Assembly (NCBI GenBank): GCA_028819845.1
Contig: JAPPKS010000026.1
Location: forward strand, 39,913-103,912
Direction: 5' to 3'
Length of the DNA stretch: 64,000 nucleotides
DNA from: Candidatus Poribacteria bacterium
Lineage (GTDB): Bacteria; Poribacteria; WGA-4E; PCPOR2b
The position numbers and the translations under genes are program-made. Every line of letters starts with the position of its first letter. Position 1 is the first letter of the stretch. The notes beneath the pieces were generated by a model. It made no database searches and was not told the DNA's origin. It saw nothing but the letters and a program-made list of their open reading frames with translations. Below, in pieces: positions 28,701-38,726 of this stretch.

Positions 28701-31700
28701 ATGAATGCTGACCTTGCTATTGCCCAAATTTTGGTAGGATTGGCCATTGGCCTGAGCACGCTAACCGCAGGTGTATTTGTGTACAGGCGAGCCAGGCGTA
28801 TACAGAATCCGGGATTGCTGATAAAAGCCTACGGCACCTGGTTAGCGGGTTTGTTGCTGACGGTTGTGCTGCTTTGGCCGGCGCTGGCATACCTATACAT
28901 AGAACATCTCTGGTTTGTGAGCGTCGGTTACGCCAATATTTTTTGGGGCGTTCTGCAAGCGCGATGGGGACTTTTCGCTAAATTTGCTATTGCAGCGATA
29001 GGGTTTTTGGGACTGAATCTCTTCATTGGGGATAAGCTGTGTCCTATTGCGAGCGACGGCACACGTTGGCCTCGCGAACAAACAAGGCGCTTCTACTGGA
29101 CCATGCTAATCTCGATTGTCTTGGTCGCTTGTTTTCTGGCGATACCGATGATGTTTTTCTGGGACGACTTCATCCGTTACGAAAACCGTGGATTGACTGA
29201 TGTAATCACCTTTGTCTCTCATAATGCGCTCCAAAAAGAACTCGGTTTTTATCTGTTTAATTTTCCCGTCTATCGCTGGGTCAGCCTATGGCTAAAAATT
29301 TTGCTGTGGGTTACGATAGTGATTGTGGCAATCTTGTATAATTTCTACCGCCGGCGGGACGTGAGGGCAACCGTTCGTGTTGAACGGCGGTTTGCCGTGC
29401 ACGTTTCTACCCTCTGGCTGGCGTTACTCGGTGTCTCTTTATGCCGGAGCCAGGTTAGCATCTGGAATGTACTATACACCCGTCGAACACCTTGGGGACT
29501 CGGCCGGGTCGACGGGATGGGTTACGTTGACGAGGCGTTGATTGGCACGACTCAAATTTATATGGTCTGCATCGCCGGGATTGGCGTCCTTGTCCTGATT
29601 AACATGTTTTGGCGGAAACGACTCGTCTGGTATTCCGCCCTAGCAATGTGGGGCTTGAGCTATCTGGTGTTGATACAAGTCTGCCCAATCTTTGTTCATT
29701 GGACGGAAGTTCGCCCGAATCGAGCGTCGGCGGAAGTGTCCTATCTAAAAAGCCATATTGAATCGACTCGGCAGGCATTTCGGCTAGATCGGATTGTGGA
29801 GAGCAGCCACGTCCAAGGCGCCGCAACGGTAGAGATGATTCAGCGCAACCCTGAAATCAGAGAGAACATCCAGTTGTGGGATCGGCGTGTCCTCTACGAA
29901 GTATTAAGAGACAAACAAAACATTAAACCGTATTACGAATTCCACCCATACACAGATGTCGATCGGTATTGGATAAATGGAAAGTATCGGCAGGTATTGA
30001 TTGCCGCTAGAGAAATCGATATTGATCCAGAAGAACTGCCCGAAGCCCAATATTGGGATAGTCGGAAGATGGTCTATACCCACGGCTACGGAGTTTGTGT
30101 TGTTCCGGTAAATGAATTCAAAATTGAGGGTGGCGATCCAAACTTCTGGGTGCATGGAATTCCTTTGGACTACCCTGAGCAAATCGGTAACCAGCTCCGC
30201 GTGACAAAACCTCAAATCTACTTTGGCGAATTGGCTAACGACTATATTATCGTCAATACGAAGAGACAGTTGCTTTTTGGAATTGAGTCGGAGATACTAA
30301 AAACTCTTGACAATGGCAGTTTCTCACAAGACCTGAGACAAGAGTTTGAAGCGCGTGAAATGCCGCTGTCTGAAAATGTCACGATTTCGATTAAAGCAAC
30401 AGGGCGCAAATGGTTGATAACGGATAAAGCTGATGAACAGGAATACATTGTCAGTAAGGAAGAAGGGGAACTGAGAATTTATGAACAGGAGCCGTGGTCA
30501 CTGCTTAACTTCAAGCGCGAGCAGTGGTTGCGATTTAGCATCGAGTTAAGCTCGCAAATCGAATTGAAGTATCAAGTTGACTTAGACAATGGGTTCCTCT
30601 CTAACGACCTGCGGCAAAGGTTTGAAACACAACAAACTACGCTGTCCGAGGACGTCGCTGTTTCAATAAAGGAAGAAGGTAGACAATGGCTAATTGTTGA
30701 TAAGGACAATGAGCGGGGATACATCGCCAGTAAGGAGGATGGGGAACTAAAGATTTACAAGCAGAAGGAGATAGATCCGGAAGGTGAGGGATTCAGCGGA
30801 GAGAGCGGCGTCGAAATTGGCGGTTGGTTCAGGCGGCTCTGTTTTGCAACACGTTTCGACTTCTGGCGAATAATGTTGTCCAGAAGCCTTACCCCCGAAA
30901 GCAGAATGCTTTTTTGGCGAAAAATTGGAACGCATGACCCTGTCACTGCCGCGACGATTACAGATCGCCTCTCACACATTGCTCCATTTCTGAAATTTGA
31001 CCCAGACCCCTATATCGTGATTGGGGATGACGGTAAACTCTGGTGGATGGTCGACATCTACGTCACGAGTCGGAATTACCCGAACGCTAAAGTTTATGTC
31101 GATACGACAGAACTCGTTGAAAATCCGCCGCTCTATTCTGAACCCGCCTTTGACCGCTTCAACTACATTCGAAACCCCGCCGTTGCGATTGTCAATGCGT
31201 ATAGCGGGGAGGTTAATTTTTATCTAACCAAAGCTGAAGAGCCCATTACGGCTGCTTATCAGAGCGCTTTCCCGAATCTTTTCCAACCCAAACATCTGAT
31301 CCCGGCGGGTTTGCAGAGCCACCTTCGATACCCGGACTATCTCACCCGCACCCAGGCAGAAGTGTATACCGACTATCATGTAGAGGACGCCCACACATTT
31401 TTCCACGGTTCTGACCGGTGGAATATCCCCGACGAAACATACTATACGGAAAAGCAAAGGATGGTGCCGTATTATGCGACGTTTAAGTTGCCGGGCGAAA
31501 TGAAATCGGAGTTCGTGAACATGGTGCCCTTTACGCCACCGAAACGGGTCAAGCTCATGAACGCATGGCTTGTCGCACGCAGTGATGGCGCGGCATACGG
31601 TCAATTGGTAATCTATCGGCTGCCGACGGAGGCAACTGTCGACGGACCTAGGCAGGTCGAAGAAGACATTGAAAATGCGCTCGCTAACGAGGTTTGGTTC

Positions 31701-32111
31701 AGACAATCAGATGAAAAAGGCGCTCAGGTAATTCGCGGCAATTTGCTTGTGATTCCCGTAGAAAATACCCTGTTTTATGTAGAGCCCATTTATCTCAAGC
31801 CCGAAGACAGCAATCGCGCGCAATTAAAGACGGTTGTTGTAAAAGCTGGCGATCAGTTTGCATACGCGGACAGATTCGATAAAGCCCTGCAGGAAATCTT
31901 CGGTATTGGTATCGGAGTTGAGCCCGCGGCGAACACTGCGGAGGGGACGTTAGGAGAGTTGCCGACGTTGGCAGACGTGATTCGGTTAGCCAACGAAAAG
32001 TTCGATCAGTACCTGAAGTTAACCGGCGAGGGAAAACTCACGGAAGCCGCTCAAGAATTTAAAGAGCTTGAGAGGCTGTTGAGGGCATTGCAGGCACAGC
32101 AGTATCAGTAG
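28701..32111 (+). CDS. UPF0182-family membrane protein with a duplicated inserted module
   Basis: 1136 aa. Seven or so membrane segments occupy the first ~350 residues ('VVLLWPALAYLYIEHLWFVSVGYANIFWGVLQAR' region), followed by a very large extracytoplasmic part with the UPF0182 hallmarks 'PQIYFGEL', 'GWFRRLCFATRF', 'SRMLFWRKI' and 'AYQSAFPNLFQP'. Members are usually 900-1000 aa. The extra length comes from two tandem copies of a ~65-aa unit between the 'YFGEL' and 'RRLCFA' motifs (about 30306-30490 and 30582-30766). Function of the family is unknown. It converges on the next gene with a 30-nt gap. Confidence 0.92.
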   Translation: MNADLAIAQILVGLAIGLSTLTAGVFVYRRARRIQNPGLLIKAYGTWLAGLLLTVVLLWPALAYLYIEHLWFVSVGYANIFWGVLQARWGLFAKFAIAAIGFLGLNLFIGDKLCPIASDGTRWPREQTRRFYWTMLISIVLVACFLAIPMMFFWDDFIRYENRGLTDVITFVSHNALQKELGFYLFNFPVYRWVSLWLKILLWVTIVIVAILYNFYRRRDVRATVRVERRFAVHVSTLWLALLGVSLCRSQVSIWNVLYTRRTPWGLGRVDGMGYVDEALIGTTQIYMVCIAGIGVLVLINMFWRKRLVWYSALAMWGLSYLVLIQVCPIFVHWTEVRPNRASAEVSYLKSHIESTRQAFRLDRIVESSHVQGAATVEMIQRNPEIRENIQLWDRRVLYEVLRDKQNIKPYYEFHPYTDVDRYWINGKYRQVLIAAREIDIDPEELPEAQYWDSRKMVYTHGYGVCVVPVNEFKIEGGDPNFWVHGIPLDYPEQIGNQLRVTKPQIYFGELANDYIIVNTKRQLLFGIESEILKTLDNGSFSQDLRQEFEAREMPLSENVTISIKATGRKWLITDKADEQEYIVSKEEGELRIYEQEPWSLLNFKREQWLRFSIELSSQIELKYQVDLDNGFLSNDLRQRFETQQTTLSEDVAVSIKEEGRQWLIVDKDNERGYIASKEDGELKIYKQKEIDPEGEGFSGESGVEIGGWFRRLCFATRFDFWRIMLSRSLTPESRMLFWRKIGTHDPVTAATITDRLSHIAPFLKFDPDPYIVIGDDGKLWWMVDIYVTSRNYPNAKVYVDTTELVENPPLYSEPAFDRFNYIRNPAVAIVNAYSGEVNFYLTKAEEPITAAYQSAFPNLFQPKHLIPAGLQSHLRYPDYLTRTQAEVYTDYHVEDAHTFFHGSDRWNIPDETYYTEKQRMVPYYATFKLPGEMKSEFVNMVPFTPPKRVKLMNAWLVARSDGAAYGQLVIYRLPTEATVDGPRQVEEDIENALANEVWFRQSDEKGAQVIRGNLLVIPVENTLFYVEPIYLKPEDSNRAQLKTVVVKAGDQFAYADRFDKALQEIFGIGIGVEPAANTAEGTLGELPTLADVIRLANEKFDQYLKLTGEGKLTEAAQEFKELERLLRALQAQQYQ

Positions 32112-32141
32112 GAAATCGAGAAAAATCCAGAAATTTGCGGT

Positions 32142-34445
32142 TCATGCGCCTTGAGCCACATAATACAGGTGAGAATGCTTCTGTTTCTCAATAAACCTCA
32201 CGGAGAAATGCAGCAGATTCGCCATCATGGCATGATTAATCTGCACGTCCGTTTCGGTTTCGTTTTTTAAGCTGGTTACGATGTACATTCCCGACTGAAA
32301 GGGTAGAAGAAGTATAGCATCTTCATCGCCGCCATTCGCTTTCGCAAGGGAAGTGTATTTACTTAGTTGGTCTATCCACATGTCGTCCAATTTTATCTCA
32401 CCGGACTTGATCTTATAGGGATGGTGGAAGATTTTCCCCCGTTTGCCGGCGCGCGTCGGCGTAAATTCCTGTGTTTCGTCGAATTCAACACCAATCAACG
32501 GCTCCGGCACCCAACCGACGCTTTGCCTACGGCGCTGCATATTGCTTATGTCCTGACCGGATACTATGGCAATGCCGCCTCTGCCGACAAAATTTTTTAT
32601 TCGGTGTTCGGCATCAATACTGAGACGGTAACCCTCTTTGTAGATTTCCCCATGTCCAATCCAAAGAATATGCGCTTTTGCCATGTAGGCGGTACGCAGG
32701 TCGCTCACCGGTTCATAGATTATATGATGTTTGTTGACATGCTCAAGCTGCTGTAGAGCGGGGAATTCCGCTTGTGTGACGTTGCCGGTCAATGCCATCA
32801 CTTTTAAGGGAAGTTCGGGCTTTGTATACCGTTTCCTACGGGACGCAACGGGCGTAAAAAGAAAGGGGGACAGAATTTCGCGCCTGCCTCTGCTCTCGCC
32901 CAATTCCTCGACAAGCAGCGACTGTGCTGCCATTCGTGAGCGGTAGGGCGGAAAAATTCTGACATGAGGAGGCCCCACCTTCCTCAACTTATCATCAAAC
33001 CGCCCAAACGCGCTTTCCACGGACCAACGCCTGTCGTAACACTGATCGATTTCTTTGACATCGATTCTATCTTCGTTGATATTCGTGATATAGCCGTGAA
33101 TAACGTTTAAGCCGTGGATGGATTCGCCCGATTCATCCGTAATCGCAACATCCTCCACCTTCTCGGATGCAAGCAGCGCTGTTGTCAATCCAACAAGGTC
33201 AAGCGACTCACGCTCATACTTCTCCGCGCTTTCAGTTATTTTGCATGCTCGCGTAAAGACGATATCCGCATCTCGAAACGATCTGAACGTAAGTTTGAGC
33301 AGATGAAAGTACCTGTATGTTCGCGGTTCTTGAACCACAACTCGTTGAAACGGACCTACATTATGATGCTTCGGATTCGGCTTCAGATGGATTCGCTGCA
33401 CGCTGAATGGCGGAATGGCATAGCCCCATTTCCAATCGTGCACATCCGATTCTTGAGAATCGGGTTTTTCATATTTAAGTCCCCAAAGCTGAATTTCATA
33501 CGGTGCATTATTCTCCAAAACCAGGTCGTCGCCCTCAATCTTACTGCGCAGGCCGCGCTCGTCTCTTAAATTAATCTTACCATGCTTGATGTCCAATGTA
33601 GTTTCCCATTCATCCTTGTATCCCTTTTGGTCATTAGGCGGCGTCGCACATTTGACATCCATTAGGTAGATGTGTTTTTCGGTATATTCTTTCAAAACAG
33701 CCGTGTAATCTTCTCCCTTACCAGTTTTCACCTTGACGCGTGTCCCGACGAGCCGTTCGATGAGCCGCTCGTAGCGCTCCTCCATTGCATATTCCCAAAG
33801 TTCTTTTCGTATCTCCTCGATGTCGCCTTCTGCACTCACTCCTCCCTGTTGCGGCGCTTGCGTAACGGGCTTGAAAGCTGTCGTTTTCTTAATCTGTCCC
33901 CAAATCATCTCCACTGTTTTGTTAATGGAGGACCTAAGGGCGACGCCGAGGTTTCGGATTTTTCGCTGGAGGCGTGTTGTAAAGCGTGGGTGGTAAATTC
34001 GATCGAAATCCCAATCCCGCTCTAGTAGTTCCCGCCCGTTCATCGAATCGAGATAGCGAATATACGCGACAATCCCATCTCTCTCCGGACCACGGAAAAT
34101 GTAGCTTGGCGCATGTCCGCGCTGTCGGGATTCTTCCGATATGATTTCAATCCCGTTTTGTTCGAGACGCATCGTTCCACGATAACGCTTTCCGTCATTC
34201 ATCTCAAAAACGACGTACTTTTTCAGCAACTTTTTTAAGATTTTGTCCTTTCTGAATAGGTCAAAAGCGTAGTTAATCGTGGCAAAAAAGAATAGCAACG
34301 CAATCGGGAGGACAAATGTGCTCCATCTCTCCCAAAACGGTTTCTCTTCGCTACCCTGCGCGTACGCATGCGGCAGGGCAATCACAACCATGAGTTGCAA
34401 TATCAAAATCGCACTGAAAATTGTTCGTGTCGTTCTCTGCACCAT
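32142..34445 (-). CDS. Large membrane-anchored envelope protein with GATase-like C-terminus
   Basis: 767 aa. Signal peptide (residues 1-30, ending 'PHAYAQ'), then one membrane helix ('FVLPIALLFFFATINYAF', about 43-62). A short beta-rich module follows, 'VVFEMNDGKRYRGTMRLEQNGIEIIS', repeated in style at 'VKVKTGKGEDYTAVLKEYTEKHIYLMD'; both read like Sm/PRC-type small barrels. The C-terminal ~200 residues ('LPLKVMALTGNVT', 'HILWIGHGEIY', 'GRGGIAIVSGQDI') resemble the class-I glutamine-amidotransferase-like fold found in DUF4159-type proteins, without a Cys nucleophile that I can place. No family name is assigned. Confidence 0.75.
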   Translation of the reverse strand: MVQRTTRTIFSAILILQLMVVIALPHAYAQGSEEKPFWERWSTFVLPIALLFFFATINYAFDLFRKDKILKKLLKKYVVFEMNDGKRYRGTMRLEQNGIEIISEESRQRGHAPSYIFRGPERDGIVAYIRYLDSMNGRELLERDWDFDRIYHPRFTTRLQRKIRNLGVALRSSINKTVEMIWGQIKKTTAFKPVTQAPQQGGVSAEGDIEEIRKELWEYAMEERYERLIERLVGTRVKVKTGKGEDYTAVLKEYTEKHIYLMDVKCATPPNDQKGYKDEWETTLDIKHGKINLRDERGLRSKIEGDDLVLENNAPYEIQLWGLKYEKPDSQESDVHDWKWGYAIPPFSVQRIHLKPNPKHHNVGPFQRVVVQEPRTYRYFHLLKLTFRSFRDADIVFTRACKITESAEKYERESLDLVGLTTALLASEKVEDVAITDESGESIHGLNVIHGYITNINEDRIDVKEIDQCYDRRWSVESAFGRFDDKLRKVGPPHVRIFPPYRSRMAAQSLLVEELGESRGRREILSPFLFTPVASRRKRYTKPELPLKVMALTGNVTQAEFPALQQLEHVNKHHIIYEPVSDLRTAYMAKAHILWIGHGEIYKEGYRLSIDAEHRIKNFVGRGGIAIVSGQDISNMQRRRQSVGWVPEPLIGVEFDETQEFTPTRAGKRGKIFHHPYKIKSGEIKLDDMWIDQLSKYTSLAKANGGDEDAILLLPFQSGMYIVTSLKNETETDVQINHAMMANLLHFSVRFIEKQKHSHLYYVAQGA

Positions 34446-34505
34446 CTTAATTCCCGCGGAAGAAACATAAAAATTAGTTAAACCGCGTTCCTGTTTCCAG
34501 CCTTT

Positions 34506-36347
34506 TCAGCTTTCTATCTGATGGGTTTGGAATAGATTGAATACCGCTTCAAGTTTTGCTTGAGCATCCGGTTCAGCGCCAAGTTGGCGCGACAGACGTT
34601 TATGAAAATTCAGGAATAATCGATTGAATTCTTGCGATTTTTCAGATTTTATTTCTGATTGAACTAGGTCCGTTAAACCCTTCCAGCTACTTTCTTGGGC
34701 ATGCTGGTCATCTTCGGTTTCTGGTGCGATTGAGAAAACCTGTTCGAACGTCTTTAACGCTCTATCGTGCTCCGAGTTCCGCAAATATGCCCAGGCTAAG
34801 GTATCCAGAAATACGGTGTTTTTCGGGGCTTGCATTACAGCTTGCCGCGCGAATTCAACAGCGCTTTGCGCCATCATCTGTCGTTCAACGTAAAGCCACG
34901 CTAGGTTATTATTCCACATAGCATTTTCAGGATCTTTCCTAATGGCTTTGTCATAGATGCTCTCGAGCTTGCGATTCCAATTAGAAGACTTATCTTCAGG
35001 CACTAAGTGCCTAGCGCGCATGTAGAAATACTCCAGATTCTCATACAGTCTTAAATGATACCCATGCCGCCTGGCAACTTTTTCACACAACTCGATATAT
35101 CCTTCAAGCTCATCCATCTCATTATTGTCTTCAAGATTTGTCTTTTCATAAAATGCACGGAGATTCCTATTCCACTCAGTTTTATTGGGATCGGCAAGAA
35201 GCGCCTGTTCGTAGAATAACATGAGCTTATTTGTCCATGACGTATCTTCGGGCGAATTCTCATGCGCCCACCAATACAATTCTTCGAGAATTTTGTATTC
35301 TTCAGGACTGTAACGCTTTTGGCGAATCACCTTCTCATAGTGTCGGATATAATCGGGAAGGCTCTCTACGGTCAACCGTGGGAAAGCGGTATTCATCCGC
35401 CTTTCAATCGTCTGTTCAGAATCGGCAAAAAAGTGCCAGATTGCTAACGCGCTGCATGCGAGGGCCATGCCTGTCAACCCGGACGCAAGCGCTTGAATCG
35501 CCTTTGGATTACGCTCGCGATTGGTGTTGATTCCGGGCGTTAATATTAAGCCCGCTGTGAATCCGACCGCCAATCCCCCGATGTGAGCGGCGTTGTTGAT
35601 GTGCGGAATGACAAATCCCAGAAAAATATCGAATGCAATAAACGGAAGAAGTCCCAAGGCGAAGACCTGATTTCGCCGGCGCGGCAATTGGTTTTTATGC
35701 CTCAGCCCAAGTGCAACCAGAGCACCCATCAGTCCAAAGATTGCGCCCGAAGCGCCCACGCTGGGAGCATCCCTGACAAAATACAACGTTGCGAGACTGC
35801 CGCCAATCGCCGAAATCAGATAGAGAATTAAAAATCGCGAGCCGCCATACAGCCTTTCAAGCAAACTGCCAACTATGAAGAGCACACCCATGTTTAGGAG
35901 AAGATGGAGGCTGCCGCCATGCAAAAAGGTATGCGTAATAAGACGCCAATATTCACCGTCGTAAACAACCAAGCGGTGAGAATATGCGCCAAACTGAATC
36001 AGGGTCAATGCATTCCTTGAACCTCTAATCCCTTCCCAATCTAACAACAGGAAAACGATGGTGTTTACAGCAATTAGGACAAAGGTAACGGTCGCACGAT
36101 GCCGCCGAGAGGCGAAAAATCCCTTCTCCGCGGGCGAATCCATTTCAGGCGCTTCGCCCTGCGCGCCCGTAGTGTCCGGTTGATTTTCAGCCGCGTCTGG
36201 CTGCTGATAACCTTTCAATTCGCCGACCACCAGCCACTGATTGTTGACAAGAATGGACGCATCCGGGGGGATACGTCTTGACTCCAACCATTCTGAAAAT
36301 GTGTTTTCGTCTATGTCAAAGATTTGATTTTCAATACGGATTTTCAT
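34506..36347 (-). CDS. Rhomboid intramembrane serine protease with GYF-like and TPR regions
   Basis: 613 aa in three parts. Residues 1-50 resemble a GYF_2-type module ('SILVNNQWLVVGELKGYQ'). Residues ~85-300 are a rhomboid core: 'HGGSLHLLLNMGVL' (HxxxxHxxxN), catalytic Ser in 'GASGAIFGLMGALVALGL', and catalytic His in 'NNAAHIGGLAVGF'. The C-terminal ~280 residues are helical repeats, with recognisable TPR-like units ('AMWNNNLAWLYVERQMM', 'TVFLDTLAWAYLRNSEHDRALKTFEQVF'). It should cleave membrane proteins within the bilayer; the repeats may bring substrates or partners. It is followed on the same strand by the envelope protein 60 nt downstream. Confidence 0.92.
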   Translation of the reverse strand: MKIRIENQIFDIDENTFSEWLESRRIPPDASILVNNQWLVVGELKGYQQPDAAENQPDTTGAQGEAPEMDSPAEKGFFASRRHRATVTFVLIAVNTIVFLLLDWEGIRGSRNALTLIQFGAYSHRLVVYDGEYWRLITHTFLHGGSLHLLLNMGVLFIVGSLLERLYGGSRFLILYLISAIGGSLATLYFVRDAPSVGASGAIFGLMGALVALGLRHKNQLPRRRNQVFALGLLPFIAFDIFLGFVIPHINNAAHIGGLAVGFTAGLILTPGINTNRERNPKAIQALASGLTGMALACSALAIWHFFADSEQTIERRMNTAFPRLTVESLPDYIRHYEKVIRQKRYSPEEYKILEELYWWAHENSPEDTSWTNKLMLFYEQALLADPNKTEWNRNLRAFYEKTNLEDNNEMDELEGYIELCEKVARRHGYHLRLYENLEYFYMRARHLVPEDKSSNWNRKLESIYDKAIRKDPENAMWNNNLAWLYVERQMMAQSAVEFARQAVMQAPKNTVFLDTLAWAYLRNSEHDRALKTFEQVFSIAPETEDDQHAQESSWKGLTDLVQSEIKSEKSQEFNRLFLNFHKRLSRQLGAEPDAQAKLEAVFNLFQTHQIES

Positions 36348-36474
36348 GGTTTTCGTGAATTCGATCTAGTGTAGGATTCGACGGAAATTTATCATGAATG
36401 CCGGGGAATGTCAAAGAAAAAGCCCCGAAGAGCGTATAACTTGGGAGTAATGCGGGAGTTTTCCGGATGGCGCT

Positions 36475-38175
36475 CTATCGGGTAATTATCTTCTTCAATG
36501 ACGCCAACGGATAAGTGTTAATCACATCTTTCTTTTCTAGCCAACCCCGCCGTGCAACGTTGACGCCGAACCCGATGTGTTCGATTTGTTTGGTTGAATG
36601 CGCATCCGTGTTAATCGCTAGTAACACCCCATTTCTCCGCGCACGCCGGGCAATACACGGCTCCAAATCCAACCGGCTGGGCGATGCGTTAATTTCTAGC
36701 ACGACATCATTCGCCGCGGCTGCACTGATTACTTCATCGAGGTCAATCGCATATCCCGGGCGTTGACCCAGTAACCGCCCTGTTGGGTGGCCGATAATTG
36801 AAACATACGGATTTTCTATGGCACGTACCACGCGCTTCGTCATCGCTGATTTGCTCATCGTAAAGCCAGAATGAACGCTTGCGATAACGATGTCGAGTTG
36901 TTCCAGGATATTATCGGAAAAATCAAGCCTTCCATTCATTCGGATGTCGACCTCGGAACCGGCTAACACTTCAATGCCGCCGATCGCCGCATTCGCCTCG
37001 CGGATGTGTTTAATCTGTTCGAGCAGCCGTTCAGGAGTCAATCCGTTTGCCACTCGCGAGGATTCCGAGTGATCGGTAATGGCGATGTATTCATGTCCAA
37101 ACGCTTTGGCGGCTTCTATCATTTCCTTAATTGAATGCCGCCCATCGCTCCAGTCGGTGTGGGCATGGAGATCGCAACGCAAATCTTCGATCTCAATTAG
37201 AGTCGGCAACTCACCTGCCAAGGCGGAATCTACTGCATCTGCACTCCGCCGTAATTCAGGGACGATGAAAGGTAATCCAAGCTTATCATAGATGCCAGCT
37301 TCAGTCGTATTTTTGCTCCGGACTGGTGACGGCGTGCATAACTCGTCCAGGTTTCGAGTTTTAGCAATCTGATTGAGTTTAGCTATGTGCTCACGCGTAC
37401 CTGTCGTCAACAACAATCCTTCCGCATACGCCTCGGGCTGGTAACAGTGAATTCGCAATGGAAACCCAGCATCTACAGATGCAGCGATTAAAACACCATT
37501 CTCAATTTCCGGTGATTCAACGCCTTTTATCCCTGACAAGATTTCAGCAATCGCAACCGGGTTTTCGCATTCAGCTATCAGCTCAAGGCTTTGCAACACT
37601 TCTTCGCACCTACGGAGGTCTCCGGTGAAATCAGCTCTTCCAATTTTATCGCAACGCTCTAACGCATCTAGAACGGTATGCGCAATCGGTAAAATCTGCC
37701 AGAGCGGACGCGATTGCCTCTGTGATTCAAAATATTTCAAACCCTGATTGATCGCCGCGATTGTCTTGGCACCCATCCGATCCATCTCTTTGAGTTTACC
37801 GCTATCAATTGCTTCCCGGAGATTGCTGGCACTCTTCACGCCTAACTCGTGATAAAAGCGGCTGGCTGTTTTCGCCCCAATCCCCCGCACGCGCAGCAAT
37901 TCCAACACCTCCGAGCCCATCTCCTGAATTAAGTTCTCATAAAAACGACATCGCCCGGTCTCTAGCATTTCGATAATTTTCTGCTCTATTGCTTTACCGA
38001 TACCGGGTATGGAGCGAAGCCGCCCTTCTTCAACTAACTCATGCGGGTCTACGGTGAGCGACTCAATCGACTCCGCCGCTCTCTCATAAATCCTGGCGCG
38101 AAAGGAGTCTTCACCTTTAATCTGAAGGAGATTGCCGATGTTTCTAAAAACATCGCTAATTTCGTCATTTGTCAT
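36475..38175 (-). CDS. PolX-like protein: HhH, altered polymerase palm, PHP nuclease domain
   Basis: 566 aa. The 8-kDa/HhH part (residues 1-130) carries 'LRSIPGIGKAIEQKI' and 'LLRVRGIGAKTASRFY'. The family X palm should read like GSxRRGxxxxGDxD; here it is 'TGDLRRCEEVLQSLELIAEC' (around 37567-37630), so the metal-binding DxD is SLE. The C-terminal PHP domain is complete: 'DLHAHTDWSDG', 'ITDHSES', 'AGSEVDI', 'SVHSGF', 'GHPTGR', 'INTDAHS'. I infer 3'-5' exonuclease or phosphoesterase activity without polymerisation. AAGGA precedes the start. Confidence 0.9.
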   Translation of the reverse strand: MTNDEISDVFRNIGNLLQIKGEDSFRARIYERAAESIESLTVDPHELVEEGRLRSIPGIGKAIEQKIIEMLETGRCRFYENLIQEMGSEVLELLRVRGIGAKTASRFYHELGVKSASNLREAIDSGKLKEMDRMGAKTIAAINQGLKYFESQRQSRPLWQILPIAHTVLDALERCDKIGRADFTGDLRRCEEVLQSLELIAECENPVAIAEILSGIKGVESPEIENGVLIAASVDAGFPLRIHCYQPEAYAEGLLLTTGTREHIAKLNQIAKTRNLDELCTPSPVRSKNTTEAGIYDKLGLPFIVPELRRSADAVDSALAGELPTLIEIEDLRCDLHAHTDWSDGRHSIKEMIEAAKAFGHEYIAITDHSESSRVANGLTPERLLEQIKHIREANAAIGGIEVLAGSEVDIRMNGRLDFSDNILEQLDIVIASVHSGFTMSKSAMTKRVVRAIENPYVSIIGHPTGRLLGQRPGYAIDLDEVISAAAANDVVLEINASPSRLDLEPCIARRARRNGVLLAINTDAHSTKQIEHIGFGVNVARRGWLEKKDVINTYPLASLKKIITR

Positions 38176-38726
38176 CTGGTAGTTCCTTCCAACGGCCCAC
38201 CGACTTACAGGCTGGCGTAATTAGTGGTAGTGCCAGTAAATTTGCATGACTACAGGGAGTAGCGCGGAAACCATAAAGTAAGTAAAAACACCTGGCAAAA
38301 CCATTTTTTGCGAACGATATCAAACGTGCATCCTAGGATAGGACATTATATTCAAAAAGCCCACGACCAATCCGGTTGGCAGCCCCGGATTCAGACATGG
38401 GCTTTTCTTCGATAGATGTTTAACGTCCCTGATCGAGACAAGTAAAGTCTATTGAGCTTTTTGCCGCTACATCGTTACATCATTCCGCTATGTCTTCTAA
38501 CGCTTGTGATTTTAGGAGATTGACCTGACACGTAAATAGTTGAATGAGATTCTCGGATTGCCGGGGCGAATTCTTTACACTGCTATGCTCGCCTTCTACA
38601 CGATTGGAAATCCGATCCCGCTCAGATTGTGAAAATATACCATATACCAGCCGTCAAGGTCAACGTTCATTACGGCCGTAAGCAGTCAATTCAAGGACGT
38701 ACAGGCTCTATTATTTTTTGGAAGCG
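38176..38726. other. Intergenic, terminator only
   Basis: About 550 nt between the PolX-like gene and the acetamidase gene. Apart from the terminator at 38354-38406 I see no gene; a 66-codon plus-strand frame at 38629-38829 lies antisense to the acetamidase end and is discounted. Confidence 0.5.
38354..38406 (-). terminator. Rho-independent terminator with two nested stems
   Basis: On the minus strand AAAAGCCCA pairs with TGGGCTTTT, enclosing a second stem AATCCGG / CCGGATT, and the outer arm runs into T5. It lies 320 nt beyond the acetamidase stop and upstream of the PolX-like gene. The plus strand also ends in TTTTC, so it may act in both directions. Confidence 0.7.
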
